Of a DNA stretch of 64,000 nucleotides, positions 27,094-36,254 are shown in pieces. The stretch's first letter is position 1, and each line of letters starts with the position of its first letter. Under the pieces are notes generated by a model, which saw only the letters and a list, made by a program, of their open reading frames with translations, was not told the DNA's origin and made no database searches. The DNA is from an uncultured Armatimonadota bacterium (GTDB lineage: Bacteria > Armatimonadota > Fimbriimonadia > Fimbriimonadales > Fimbriimonadaceae): contig CAIVDU010000023.1 of NCBI GenBank assembly GCA_903904815.1, positions 1-64,000 of the forward strand, written 5' to 3'. The position numbers and the translations under genes were made by a program.

Positions 27094-28599
27094 ATGCTGC
27101 TGAAAAATCCTGTCATTCCCGGCTTCTACCCTGACCCCTCGGTCTGCGTGGTTGGAGAAGACTTCTACTCAGTTCATAGTAGCTTCGGCTATTTTCCTGG
27201 CATTCCGATCTTCCACAGCCGAGATTTGACGACTTGGAATCAGATCGGGCACGTTCTCACCCGCGAGTCCCAACTTGCCCTTACCGGAGCGTCGATTTCG
27301 GGTGACGGGATCTTCGCACCCACTATTCGCCATCACGACGGCACGTTTTACGTGATCACGACAAACGTGCGTCACGGCGGAAACTTTATCGTCCATACCG
27401 ACGATCCCGCTGGGCCGTGGTCCGACCCAGTATGGATTGATTCGCCCAGCGAGAGCGGAATCGATCCATCGTTATTCTTCGACCAAGACGGCAGCGTCTA
27501 CTTCACGGGAACGGGCAACGACCGAGTCCAACAGTTTCGCATCGATGTCGCCAGCGGAAGGGCTTTGGAGCCGGCGATCTCGGTTTGGGGTGGAACTGGT
27601 GGTCAGTACCCAGAGGCGCCTCACCTCTTCAGGATAGGCAACACCTACTACTTGACGATGGCAGAGGGTGGCACCGAGTACATGCACATGCAGACGATCG
27701 CTCGCTCTGCAACTCCCTATGGTCCCTGGGAATCGTGCCCCCACAATCCGATTCTGACGCACCGGAGCCGAAAGTCACCGTTTCACGCGGTTGGGCACAG
27801 CGATTTTGTCCGAAGCCACGACGGCAGGTGGTGGCTCGTTTTCCACGCGATTCGCCCGACGAGTTACCCGATGTTTCACGTATGTGGCCGAGAAACGTGT
27901 GTCGCACCAGTCGAATGGATCGATGGGTGGCCAGTTGTGAATGGCGGAGAATTGATCACATCGGAGATGCCCGGGACGGGACTTCCTTCAACGATAGCGT
28001 TCCAAGAGGCCACAAGTGATGAGTTTGATTCTGGTGTACTTGCCATTTACTGGAATCACCTTCGCAATCCCGTTGTCGACAACTATCGACTCTCAGACCG
28101 CCCAGGTTGGTTAGGGCTCGTTCCCGGGGCAGACGACTTATCGGGGCGGGGCTGCCCTACTTTTGTCGGACGTCGGCAGCGACAGCAGGCATGTACTGCG
28201 ATGGCTAGATTCGATTTCTCAGATCTCCGTCAAGGCGATGAGGCCGGGTTGACCGTATTCCAAAACGAAGACCACCACTACGAAATAGCTGGAGTTCGTT
28301 CTGTCGAGGGCTTAGAACTGATCGTCCGTCGTCGAATAGGAGACCTAGAGTCCGTCGTCGCCCGGAGTCTCCGGTTTGGCGAGTCGATTACGCTTAGCAT
28401 TCAAGCGACGCCGGAGATGTATGTTTTGGGTTTTGTCGACGAAGGAGAACAATTCGTCGAGATTGGCCGTGGGAGGGCACGCTATTTGGGTACGGAAACG
28501 GCGGGATACTTCACGGGGTGCTATTTTGGAATGTACGCTGTGAGTTCTGAGCACCGAGCGCGTCCTTGTGCTTGGATCGACTGGATGTCCCTTGACTAG
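27094..28599 (+). CDS. GH43 beta-xylosidase/alpha-arabinofuranosidase
   Basis: 501 residues from ATG 27094; the family N-terminus KNPVIPGFYPDPSV starts five codons later, while the frame open to 26983 lies inside eda. PDPS holds the general base Asp; SGIDPSLFFD and GGQYPEAPHLF hold the pKa-modulating Asp and acid Glu region of the five-bladed propeller. The C-terminal 190 residues form a concanavalin-like beta-sandwich (WNHLRNP, CYFGMYA), as in GH43 xylosidases of the XynB type. No signal peptide, so intracellular. Acts with GH52 on xylo-oligosaccharides or removes arabinose. Confidence 0.9.
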   Translation: MLLKNPVIPGFYPDPSVCVVGEDFYSVHSSFGYFPGIPIFHSRDLTTWNQIGHVLTRESQLALTGASISGDGIFAPTIRHHDGTFYVITTNVRHGGNFIVHTDDPAGPWSDPVWIDSPSESGIDPSLFFDQDGSVYFTGTGNDRVQQFRIDVASGRALEPAISVWGGTGGQYPEAPHLFRIGNTYYLTMAEGGTEYMHMQTIARSATPYGPWESCPHNPILTHRSRKSPFHAVGHSDFVRSHDGRWWLVFHAIRPTSYPMFHVCGRETCVAPVEWIDGWPVVNGGELITSEMPGTGLPSTIAFQEATSDEFDSGVLAIYWNHLRNPVVDNYRLSDRPGWLGLVPGADDLSGRGCPTFVGRRQRQQACTAMARFDFSDLRQGDEAGLTVFQNEDHHYEIAGVRSVEGLELIVRRRIGDLESVVARSLRFGESITLSIQATPEMYVLGFVDEGEQFVEIGRGRARYLGTETAGYFTGCYFGMYAVSSEHRARPCAWIDWMSLD

Positions 28600-28603
28600 C
28601 ACT

Positions 28604-30415
28604 ATGGCGATCTTTACTACGTTACTCTTTCTCGCCACCCGTGGCCTTGCCCCGGAGGCCATCTCCGTTCCTAAGCGCCCCTTCCACGCGTGGGCCAAGA
28701 CGCCCCCGATGGGATGGAACAGCTGGGACTGTTTCGGAACGGGAGTCAATGAGTCGCTCACGCGAGAAAACGCGGAGTATATGGCCAAGAATCTGAAGAC
28801 TCACGGATGGTCTTTGATCACCGTTGATATTGATTGGTTCGTTCCGGGGGCAAAGGGCTTCAACTACACTCCCGGAGTCGAACTTTCATTGGACTCCTAT
28901 GGCCGACCGATTCCGGCCGTCGACCGATTTCCCTCGTCGGCAGGTGGGAGAGGGTTCAAGCCGCTTTCCGACTGGGTTCACTCTCAAGGCTTGAAATTCG
29001 GAGTTCATCTACTTCGCGGCATCCCTCGGAAAGCGGTTGAGCGGAACCTTCCTATTTTGGGCACCTCCTATCACTCTGCGGATATCGCGAATAGGTCCGA
29101 TATATGCAAATGGAATCCCGATATGTACGGAATCGACATGTCGAAGCCCGGCGCGCAGGAGTATTACGATTCGCTTGTGGCGATGCTGGCGGGGTGGGGG
29201 ATCGACTTTTTGAAGGTGGACGACCTTTCGACCCCGTACCACACCAGCGAGATCGAGGCGATTCGTAAGGCGATTGACCGTTCGGGGCGCGCCATGGTCT
29301 TGAGCACTTCTCCAGGACCCACGGGACTTGATCACGGTCTCCACATCTCATCCTTCGCGAACATGTGGCGCGTCAGTGACGATTTTTGGGACAACTGGGG
29401 AGCGTTAAAGGAGCAATTCGAAAGACTGAATCAATGGACGGCCTTCCGAGGCGAAGGCCATTGGCCGGACGCGGACATGCTGCCGTTAGGGGCTGTTCGC
29501 CAGAACGACCCTGCAGGCTGGACCCATTTCACTCAGACCGAGCAATACACGTTGATGTCCCTGTGGGCAATCTGTCGTTCCCCGCTCATATTCGGGGGCC
29601 ATTTGCCAAAGAACGACCCATTTACCCTTTCACTGCTCACGAACGATGAAGTCATCGGAGTGAATCAAAACAGCCTGAACAACCGACAACTATGGAGAAA
29701 CGGAGACGTGGTTGCGTGGGTCGCGGATGTTCCCCATTCGCGAGACAAATACCTGGCCGTTTTTAACGCGGCGGACCAGAAGAGTATCGACTTTGCGAGA
29801 GCCTCTTACTCAAGCGAAGCGGTTTCTCGAACCACACCAGATCAGTCCATAGACGTCGACATCGATATCTCTGGCGCAAAGAAGCTTTACCTGTACGCAG
29901 ACGGCGGGGCTGATGGGAATTTTGGCGACCACGTGGTCTGGGCCGAACCTGTGTTGACCGGCCCCCAGGGTTATAGCCGACTCACGGATTTGAAATGGGT
30001 CTCAGCCACGCAGGGATTCGGTACGGCCAGCGTCAACAAGTCAGTTCTCGGAAAGGAGCTCATTCTCAATAATCAACCGGTACCGTTTGGGATTGGGACG
30101 CATGCGAATTCCATGATCGAGTACACGCTTCCCGCCGACTTTACGCGATTCCGTGTTCGAGCGGGCTTGGAACATGAAGGGGTAATTCTCGATCACGGGG
30201 CTACGGTGAAGTTCTACGTCTTCACCCAAGATCCGATGAGCGGTTCGGATGACCTAACCTCGATTGTGCCGGTTAGTTTCGCCGATCTCGGACTGACTGG
30301 CACCATTAAGGTCCGCGACCTGTGGAACCGATCGGAAGTCGGCGAGTTTCAGGACAGTTTCACGCCTCCCATCGCTTGGCATGGCGCGGCCTTGTACAGA
30401 CTCAGTCCGAAATAG
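28604..30415 (+). CDS. GH27 alpha-galactosidase with C-terminal NPCBM domain, secreted
   Basis: 603 residues from ATG 28604, 4 bp after the GH43 stop; this start gives a signal peptide (MAIFTTLLFLATRGLA). The GH27 barrel starts TPPMGWNSWDCFG. FLKVDDLS contains the nucleophile Asp and WRVSDDFWDNW the likely acid/base Asp. A C-terminal NPCBM-type carbohydrate-binding domain (about 460-600; LTDLKWVSATQGFG, PFGIGTHANS) follows the beta-sandwich. It probably removes alpha-galactose (or a related sugar) from hemicelluloses outside the cytoplasm. It is the last gene of the operon and the only one with export signals. Confidence 0.9.
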   Translation: MAIFTTLLFLATRGLAPEAISVPKRPFHAWAKTPPMGWNSWDCFGTGVNESLTRENAEYMAKNLKTHGWSLITVDIDWFVPGAKGFNYTPGVELSLDSYGRPIPAVDRFPSSAGGRGFKPLSDWVHSQGLKFGVHLLRGIPRKAVERNLPILGTSYHSADIANRSDICKWNPDMYGIDMSKPGAQEYYDSLVAMLAGWGIDFLKVDDLSTPYHTSEIEAIRKAIDRSGRAMVLSTSPGPTGLDHGLHISSFANMWRVSDDFWDNWGALKEQFERLNQWTAFRGEGHWPDADMLPLGAVRQNDPAGWTHFTQTEQYTLMSLWAICRSPLIFGGHLPKNDPFTLSLLTNDEVIGVNQNSLNNRQLWRNGDVVAWVADVPHSRDKYLAVFNAADQKSIDFARASYSSEAVSRTTPDQSIDVDIDISGAKKLYLYADGGADGNFGDHVVWAEPVLTGPQGYSRLTDLKWVSATQGFGTASVNKSVLGKELILNNQPVPFGIGTHANSMIEYTLPADFTRFRVRAGLEHEGVILDHGATVKFYVFTQDPMSGSDDLTSIVPVSFADLGLTGTIKVRDLWNRSEVGEFQDSFTPPIAWHGAALYRLSPK

Positions 30416-30508
30416 GGGGAACCTTCTTAGACCGATTGCCCAAATGGCGTCGATCGGCCTTGCGCCGAGGCCTGTCTAGGCTCGGTTTGGAGTCGTGTAC
30501 TAAAATGT

Positions 30509-30545
30509 CCGCCGTTCGGAGTCTGTTTCGAGATGAGAACGGCGG
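30509..30545 (-). terminator. Hairpin terminator between GH27 and TlpA-like gene
   Basis: A 9-bp perfect stem CCGCCGTTC/GAACGGCGG with a 19-nt loop lies between the convergent genes. On the minus strand it is followed by ACATTTTAG, a short T-rich tail, which fits termination of the TlpA-like gene. It may act on both strands. Confidence 0.55.
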
Positions 30546-30566
30546 GCAAGATTCCCTGGAGTTCCG

Positions 30567-31880
30567 TTAGAGTTTGACGCCGAGTTTCTTCAGCGAATCC
30601 TCAAGGCGATGGTCACCGTCCTCATAACCCACGATAGCGTCGGCCACGTTACCATCTTTGTCTATCACGTATGTCGTGGGAATGCCACTCACGTGGAAGA
30701 GTTTGCCGGCGATCCCGTTTGCGCCTCTGCCGGCCGGATCAAAAGCAAACTGGAAGGTGTATTTAGAGGAGTTCTTGGGAACCCAGTCGGTATAGGCCGC
30801 CTTTTCGTCCCAGACACAGACTCCTAACACAGCGACATCCTGCCCCTCGACCTTTTTCTTTACCGATTCGACGTGCGGCATGGAGCGCTGGCATGGCCCA
30901 CACCAAGTAGCCCAGAAGTCGAGAACAACGACCTTGCCCCGGTAGTCGGACAGTTTGAGATTCCCACCACCCCATTTCTCAGCGACAAAGTCTGGTGAAG
31001 GAGTGCCGGATTTGAGCAGCGGAGGGGTCGGCGGCGCCTTTGGACTGAGATCTAAGGCAGGCTTAGTGGTCGGAGCGAGTCGAACCTTTGCACCATCGGG
31101 CGAGACTGAGAGTTCAAACGTTGAGTCCCCCACTTTGAAAGGAGCTCGAGCATCGATAGGTCTCTCGTACTTGCCGTTATCCTCGGTATCGATCAGCAGC
31201 CAGATTGGACGCGTTTTCTGAGCGTCTTCAATCTTTGTCACTGGTTTATTGAAGACGGCATCGGCGTCATTTTCGACCAGAATCGCTTTGTGTGCCTTTC
31301 CGCTCACGGTCACGGTGCCTTCTCGGCTCGATTCTCGGTAGGTCAGCAGAGGCTCAACGCCCTTGATCCGATAAATTCCTAGTCCGTAGGGCGAACTGGA
31401 TTGCTCCTTAGTCGGTGAACCGTAGGATGCGTTCAGTTCCACGTCCATGGGACCGTAAACCACTCGACCGTTGGAATCGTTCTTCTTGTTCCAAGCGCCG
31501 TCACCGTCATCGGTCAGGTCGCCGTTCTGGTTTTTATCGATATAGATCTTCCAGTCACCGGTTTCCGGCTCATCGAGGGCCACCACATAGTTTGCTTTGG
31601 GGCCGTTTCCGAGGTGGAGGATGCCGTATTTTGGCTTACCTTCATAGGCGGGCTCCTTCGTGACCTGAGCGGGTTTGGCGTCAAGAAGCTTGATAGGGAC
31701 GGGAAAGTAACCTAGTCGAGCCGCGTTCGCTCCCTTTGGAACGAGGATGAAATTGCTAGAGGCTTGGTGGACCGTGGCTCCGACCGCGATTCCAGCAAGA
31801 ATGAGGGCTGAGGAGCAGACGCCGAATGACCGGAGTCCTCGATTGAGCCGAAAGCCGTCATTGGATAAAAAGGGAAGCAT
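30567..31880 (-). CDS. Exported TlpA-like thioredoxin with large N-terminal domain
   Basis: 437 residues. A hydrophobic segment near 20-40 (SSALILAGIAVGATV) indicates export or anchoring. The middle 250 residues are beta-rich and include a calcium-loop-like DKNQNGDLTDDGDG near 105. The C-terminal 140 residues form a thioredoxin fold: APDFVAEKW-type start (SPDFVAEKWGGG), FWATWCGPCQRSMPHV with the redox CxxC, and GIPTTYVIDKDG with the cis-proline. It probably reduces or isomerises disulfides in the periplasm or on the cell surface. Partner unknown; the large N-terminal part is not recognised. Confidence 0.85.
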   Translation of the reverse strand: MLPFLSNDGFRLNRGLRSFGVCSSALILAGIAVGATVHQASSNFILVPKGANAARLGYFPVPIKLLDAKPAQVTKEPAYEGKPKYGILHLGNGPKANYVVALDEPETGDWKIYIDKNQNGDLTDDGDGAWNKKNDSNGRVVYGPMDVELNASYGSPTKEQSSSPYGLGIYRIKGVEPLLTYRESSREGTVTVSGKAHKAILVENDADAVFNKPVTKIEDAQKTRPIWLLIDTEDNGKYERPIDARAPFKVGDSTFELSVSPDGAKVRLAPTTKPALDLSPKAPPTPPLLKSGTPSPDFVAEKWGGGNLKLSDYRGKVVVLDFWATWCGPCQRSMPHVESVKKKVEGQDVAVLGVCVWDEKAAYTDWVPKNSSKYTFQFAFDPAGRGANGIAGKLFHVSGIPTTYVIDKDGNVADAIVGYEDGDHRLEDSLKKLGVKL

Positions 31881-31949
31881 GGGGATATTTTAACCTTAGC
31901 GGGGGCACATCCCCAATGATTTAGACAGGAACCTCGGTTTGGGCGCCAA

Positions 31950-32489
31950 TCAGAACCTTTTTCCTACGGATACAAAGACCGGCATTGGAGATGCGCCTAA
32001 AATCACGCTCGCTTCCACGAACGCCCGGTCTGGAAGGTTGAGCCCAGCCAAAGCTTTCGCTCCAAAGCCGCTCCTATGAGAACCGTTGTCGTCAGTGAAG
32101 TAATAGCAAGGACCCACTCCCGCGTATCCCATCAAAAAAGTCTGAAGGCCGATCACAGAAAGTGCGTTTCCGTGTCGGTCATTGTAGTTGGCAGCTTTAG
32201 TCCAAGCTTCCGCATCGAATCGAAGTTCGGGAAGTGGAAGGAGAGGGAGCTTGATGGTCACATCAATTCCTCCATCCAGCACGAATTCGTTCCATTGTCC
32301 ACCGCCGATTCTTACGCCAAGGCTCGGTCCACCAAGGATCGACGATGCCGCTCCAGTAACCGTGCCAGCTTGGAGTCCCGTCAATTTGGAGCTGGCGATC
32401 GGAAGACTTGAGGAGTTTTCTGACCTGGCGAGCGCCATCGAAGAGGTCACGGCGATGAGGGAGAGGGCGATCAGGCGAAAAGGTCTCAT
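31950..32489 (-). CDS. Exported glycine-rich beta-barrel-like protein
   Basis: 179 residues from the second in-frame ATG (32487-32489), giving a signal peptide (MRPFRLIALSLIAVTSSMALA). The mature part is rich in glycine and alternating hydrophobic residues (GPSLGVRIGGGQWNEF, GYAGVGPCYYF, FGAKALAGLNLPDRAFVEASVILG) and ends in Phe (VSVGKRF), as small outer-membrane beta-barrel proteins do. Function not recognised. The TlpA-like gene lies 69 bp downstream on the same strand. Confidence 0.6.
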   Translation of the reverse strand: MRPFRLIALSLIAVTSSMALARSENSSSLPIASSKLTGLQAGTVTGAASSILGGPSLGVRIGGGQWNEFVLDGGIDVTIKLPLLPLPELRFDAEAWTKAANYNDRHGNALSVIGLQTFLMGYAGVGPCYYFTDDNGSHRSGFGAKALAGLNLPDRAFVEASVILGASPMPVFVSVGKRF

Positions 32490-32606
32490 GTTTGATTCTC
32501 TCAAAATTTGGGTTGCTGCTCAACGATTAGACGAGGCAGAAAACAGGTTGGATTCCCCAATTGACAGCGGAATGCAGCCGCGCTTGTGATCTGCTAAATT
32601 TGTCGG

Positions 32607-33629
32607 GTGAAAGCCTTCTTAGTGTCAATCGCGTGCTTGATAGCCGCAACAGGAACCGCAGAGTGGAGAGTGCAGCCGAGCGGAACGACGGCGCAGTTTA
32701 GGGGGATTTCGGTGGTTGACGAGAAGGTAGCTTGGCTAGCGGGCTCGATGGGCACTTATGGAAGGATGGTAGACGGCTCGAACTGGTTTTGCGCCCAGAT
32801 TCCAGGAGCTGAGAAGCTGATGTTCCGTAGCGTTGTCGGATTCGACTCTAATCACGCAGTTCTCCTCGCCATCGGCCCAGGCGAGCAATCCAAGATCTTT
32901 GCCACCTCGGACGGTGGGTTGAGTTGGACGATTCGATGGTCCAACGAAGACCCGAAGGCATTCTACGATTCGATCGCCTTCTGGGATCGTGGACACGGGA
33001 TTGCCTTTAGCGATCCCGTGGATAAGCGAATTCCTCTTGTTGTCACCCAGGACGGTGGCTTAACTTGGCAACGGCTACGAAGTGTCTCGATGCCCGCTGC
33101 ATTGAAGGACGAAGGAGCGTTTTCAGCGAGTGGTACCTGCATCGCAGTAAGCGGCAAGTCCGACGTATGGATCGCCACGGGAGGAGCGGCGGTGAGCCGA
33201 GTCTTTCACTCGCGTGATCGAGCGCTCAACTGGACCGTTTGCGAAACGCCAATCCCGGGCGGGAAACCGACGGCAGGAGTCTTCGGGCTCCGGTTTTCGG
33301 GGAACAAGCGCGGGATCGCAGTCGGTGGGGACTATAAGGTCCCGAAAACGGGCGGGAGACAGATCGCAATCACAGATAACGGTGGGCTGAGCTGGCGATT
33401 TGTTAGCAAAGTCTTTCCGGTTGGTCTACGTGAGGCGGCGAGCTACGTTGGCAGCCAGATTGTGGTCGTCGGTCCCAGTGGATCGGATTCTTCAGCGGAT
33501 GGAGGCAAAAGTTGGACGGCTTTGAGCGGAACCCCGGACGGACTTCACACGTGCGATTTTTTCGGCCCATTCGGTTGGGCTGCCGGCGATAGCGGTTTGA
33601 TCGCGAAGTGGGTTCGGACCGACCACTAA
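32607..33629 (+). CDS. Secreted YCF48/BNR-type beta-propeller protein
   Basis: 340 residues from a GTG, with signal peptide (MKAFLVSIACLIAATGTA). It resembles the photosystem-II assembly protein HCF136/YCF48 family found in many non-phototrophs: RVQPSGTTAQFRGISVVDEKVAWLAGS at the start and Asp-box turns TSDGGLSWT, TQDGGLTWQ, TDNGGLSWR and SADGGKSWT. A seven-bladed propeller exported to the periplasm is likely; role in non-photosynthetic bacteria is unknown. It converges with the cysteine dioxygenase gene with a 4-bp overlap. Confidence 0.82.
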   Translation: MKAFLVSIACLIAATGTAEWRVQPSGTTAQFRGISVVDEKVAWLAGSMGTYGRMVDGSNWFCAQIPGAEKLMFRSVVGFDSNHAVLLAIGPGEQSKIFATSDGGLSWTIRWSNEDPKAFYDSIAFWDRGHGIAFSDPVDKRIPLVVTQDGGLTWQRLRSVSMPAALKDEGAFSASGTCIAVSGKSDVWIATGGAAVSRVFHSRDRALNWTVCETPIPGGKPTAGVFGLRFSGNKRGIAVGGDYKVPKTGGRQIAITDNGGLSWRFVSKVFPVGLREAASYVGSQIVVVGPSGSDSSADGGKSWTALSGTPDGLHTCDFFGPFGWAAGDSGLIAKWVRTDH

Positions 33630-34198
33630 TCCGTGTATGTTAGCTCTCGCCTTTCGAGTCTGAAGAGGTCACCGTCAGGTACGAAGGCGTTACACCAATT
33701 CATCTCGCCTCCATATACATGAAGCGTCACGGACGGGCGCGCAGGCTCTGCATTCTCGATGGTGTGGTAATCGAATGGTGGAATCAGGGCGCCCGCATCG
33801 CCAATTCCTGCGACAACTTCTTGCTCCTTTATAAACCGAAATCGATCGCCGACCTCGTCATCAAGCGAATAGCTTTTGACGAGGATAGAGCCGCGGTACA
33901 CGCACTCGACGCACCACATTCCAGCGTGATCGTGCAGTGCAGTTCCTTGGCCAATCCCCCAGACCATTACAAGGATCGTATATCGATCTTCCGGATCGCG
34001 GTGTAGAAGTCGCCTTGCGTAGCTGTTAGGCGCGGGGCGAAGAAAATCATCTGGAACGAAGTTTTGTCCAGAGTTGACAATGTCCTCAAGCGCCCTCTTG
34101 ACTGCCTTACAGCACCCAGTCGTTGTTTGTTTCTCGACGGCTTCATCGAGCAGTCGAATCATTTCGGTGAGGCTAGCAGCGGAAGTGATAGAGGACAT
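33626..34198 (-). CDS. Cysteine dioxygenase family protein
   Basis: 190 residues of the cupin-type cysteine dioxygenase family. Iron ligands are His89 and His91 in ALHDHAGMWC and His145 in FDYHTIENA, giving the three-His site. Arg62/63 could bind the substrate carboxylate, and Cys96 lies where some enzymes have the crosslinked Cys. It should oxidise cysteine (or another thiol such as 3-mercaptopropionate) to the sulfinic acid. Located 15 bp downstream of a YeiH-type exporter, so the two are likely co-transcribed and may handle sulfite formed from cysteine sulfinate. Confidence 0.85.
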   Translation of the reverse strand: MSSITSAASLTEMIRLLDEAVEKQTTTGCCKAVKRALEDIVNSGQNFVPDDFLRPAPNSYARRLLHRDPEDRYTILVMVWGIGQGTALHDHAGMWCVECVYRGSILVKSYSLDDEVGDRFRFIKEQEVVAGIGDAGALIPPFDYHTIENAEPARPSVTLHVYGGEMNWCNAFVPDGDLFRLERRELTYTD

Positions 34199-34213
34199 AG
34201 GGATGCGACCAGG

Positions 34214-35179
34214 TTAAAAGGATCTTACGGCGATGAGGGAGATCGCAGAGATGAACACCCAAAGGACCACTCCCTCCATCATGGGACGGACACCAACTGA
34301 CTTCAAAGTCTGTTTGCTCAGGCCGGAGCCGATTAGGAATAGCGAAAGGGCAAAACCACAGGTCGCCACCAATCTAATGGACGGCACGAAAGGCGTAAGA
34401 GCAGGCACGCTGGAGCTTACGCAACTGGCGATGAGAAAGAATCCTACAAACCAAGGGATGGTCGCGGACTTCTTCCCTCTCGATGCGTAGGCGCAAATCA
34501 GCGTCGCTGGCACCAGGAAGATGACGCGAGAAAGCTTCACGGCAGTCGCGGTTGCGAGCGAAGAGACGCCGAATGAGGTAGCCGCTCCAACGACGCTTGA
34601 CACATCGTGGATCGCGATGCCAGCCCAGGTTCCAAATTGAATTGGGGTAAGTCCGAGAGCATGACCGATGGGAGGAAAGATGACAAGGGCTACCGCATTA
34701 AGCAGAAAGATAGTGCCAACCGCGACGGTGACATCTTCTTGAGGAGCATCCACTGCCGATGACATTGCGGCGATGGCGGAGCCACCACAAATCGCGGTGC
34801 CTGCCGAAACGAGCAGGCTGGTGACAGGCCGAACCTTAAGAAGTTTGCTGAGACCCAAGCCAAGGCCAAAGACGAGAAGGATCGAGACGCATGAGAATGC
34901 CAGCCCACGGGATCCAGCCTGAACGACCTTTCCAATTTCGAGAGAAAATCCGAGGCACACGACAGCGACTTGGAGAAGCAACTTGCTTACCCGCTTCGAT
35001 TCGCTGGGGAAAGGATTTCCGATGAACAGGGCTAGCAGCATGCCCAAAAGGAGCGCCCCAGGCGCCACGAATGACTCTACGAGCTTGGGCAACGAGAAGA
35101 GTGGCGAGAAACACAGCATGGCGGCTCCGACAAAGGCAAGCTTGCGGAAGTCGAATGGGCCGACTGTGTTCAAGACCAT
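34214..35179 (-). CDS. YeiH/UPF0324-family membrane exporter (putative sulfur oxyanion exporter)
   Basis: 321 residues from the ATG at 35177-35179. A longer frame to 35239 would leave only 11 bp to the divergent LysR gene, too little for promoters, so I prefer the internal start. About ten membrane helices; FIGNPFPSESKRVSKLLLQVAVVCLGFSLEIG, SAGTAICGGSAIAA and IAIHDVSSVVGAATSFG are family signatures. YeiH-family proteins are annotated as putative sulfate exporters; the substrate is unproven. Divergent from a LysR regulator and upstream of cysteine dioxygenase. Confidence 0.85.
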   Translation of the reverse strand: MVLNTVGPFDFRKLAFVGAAMLCFSPLFSLPKLVESFVAPGALLLGMLLALFIGNPFPSESKRVSKLLLQVAVVCLGFSLEIGKVVQAGSRGLAFSCVSILLVFGLGLGLSKLLKVRPVTSLLVSAGTAICGGSAIAAMSSAVDAPQEDVTVAVGTIFLLNAVALVIFPPIGHALGLTPIQFGTWAGIAIHDVSSVVGAATSFGVSSLATATAVKLSRVIFLVPATLICAYASRGKKSATIPWFVGFFLIASCVSSSVPALTPFVPSIRLVATCGFALSLFLIGSGLSKQTLKSVGVRPMMEGVVLWVFISAISLIAVRSF

Positions 35180-35250
35180 GTGAACGATGATACGGGTCGA
35201 CACGCCATAACAGATAATCGATCTTGCGCTATGAGCCATAATGGAAAGGA
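35180..35250. promoter_or_regulatory. Divergent promoter/operator region between YeiH-type gene and LysR gene
   Basis: A 71-bp spacer between divergent genes, the classical place for a LysR-type regulator to bind. I see no clear T-N11-A dyad or strong -10/-35 pair. The call rests on layout only. Confidence 0.35.
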
Positions 35251-36204
35251 ATGGCAGATCTGAGACATTTCCAGGCGTTTGTGGCGGTAGCGAGAGAACA
35301 ATCGATTTCGGCGGCGGCAGATCGGCTTTCTCTCAGTCAGCCGGCATTGTCCAAACAGATTGCGGAGTTAGAGAGGGATCTCGGTGTTCAGCTTTTTGAG
35401 CGAAGGGCAAGGGGCGTGTCGCCGACAGAGGCAGCCAAGCAGCTCCTTCCCTATGCAAGAAGGATCACGGTCGCTGTACTTGAGGCGGAGCGAGAAGCTG
35501 CCGACATTCAGGGCCTGAAGGTTGGCCGGATCGTGATCGGCGCAAGTACGACGATTGCCGACTATCTCCTACCACCGGCCATCTCGATTTTCTCCCGACG
35601 CTACCCGGGAATCACGGTTTCACTTCGGGTTGGTAATACAAAAGAGATTGCTCGTTCCGTTCAAGAGGAGCAATGTGAAATCGGGCTAGTGGAGGGCCCG
35701 ACAGATGAGCCCAACATTGACACACGCCCTTTCTTTGAGGACGAGCTCGCTTTTGTCGCCCCGCCAGGGCATCCCATATTGACCAGGGATTCGACGACCC
35801 TGCAGGAGGCACTGGCCTATGGCTTAGTGCTGCGCGAAAAAGGATCAGGTACGCGAGCGGTATTCGAGGACGCGATTCGCGCAAGGGGCGCGCACTTCTT
35901 CGAGGTGGCAACCCTCGGATCTAATGAAGCTCTGAAAAGAGGTGTGCGACTACGAATGGGGATTGGAGTTGTGTCCAAGCTGGCCATCGCGGACGAGGTT
36001 GAGGCGGGACTTCTAGAAACGGTGCAAATTGATGGATTTGTAATGCGTCGCAATTTGAGGCGTTTGATTCGCTCGGGTCGTACGGCGAGTCGGACCCTTC
36101 GTGCGCTGGTCACAGCGCTAGACGATTCTCTGGTCGAAGATCCGATGTTTCACGGATTTGGAGTCCCCAGCATGGCTGAAAACGAGTGGGACCCATCCAT
36201 TTAG
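35251..36204 (+). CDS. LysR-family transcriptional regulator
   Basis: 317 residues. The N-terminal winged helix reads MADLRHFQAFVAVAREQSISAAADRLSLSQPALSKQIAELERDLG, and the effector domain begins RIVIGASTTIADYLLP. This opening is typical of CysL/YeiE-like regulators, which are often encoded next to YeiH exporters and sulfite genes. It probably controls the divergent exporter and cysteine dioxygenase genes in response to a sulfur metabolite. The effector is inferred. Confidence 0.85.
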   Translation: MADLRHFQAFVAVAREQSISAAADRLSLSQPALSKQIAELERDLGVQLFERRARGVSPTEAAKQLLPYARRITVAVLEAEREAADIQGLKVGRIVIGASTTIADYLLPPAISIFSRRYPGITVSLRVGNTKEIARSVQEEQCEIGLVEGPTDEPNIDTRPFFEDELAFVAPPGHPILTRDSTTLQEALAYGLVLREKGSGTRAVFEDAIRARGAHFFEVATLGSNEALKRGVRLRMGIGVVSKLAIADEVEAGLLETVQIDGFVMRRNLRRLIRSGRTASRTLRALVTALDDSLVEDPMFHGFGVPSMAENEWDPSI

Positions 36205-36254
36205 GTCGGTTACAGAAATGCTCGGCAGAGTCATAATTCCGATCACATCCTCTT

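Noticed and set aside
35180-35239. Longer start for the YeiH-type gene
   Set aside because: It would leave 11 bp to the divergent LysR gene; the internal ATG at 35179 starts just before the conserved membrane part.
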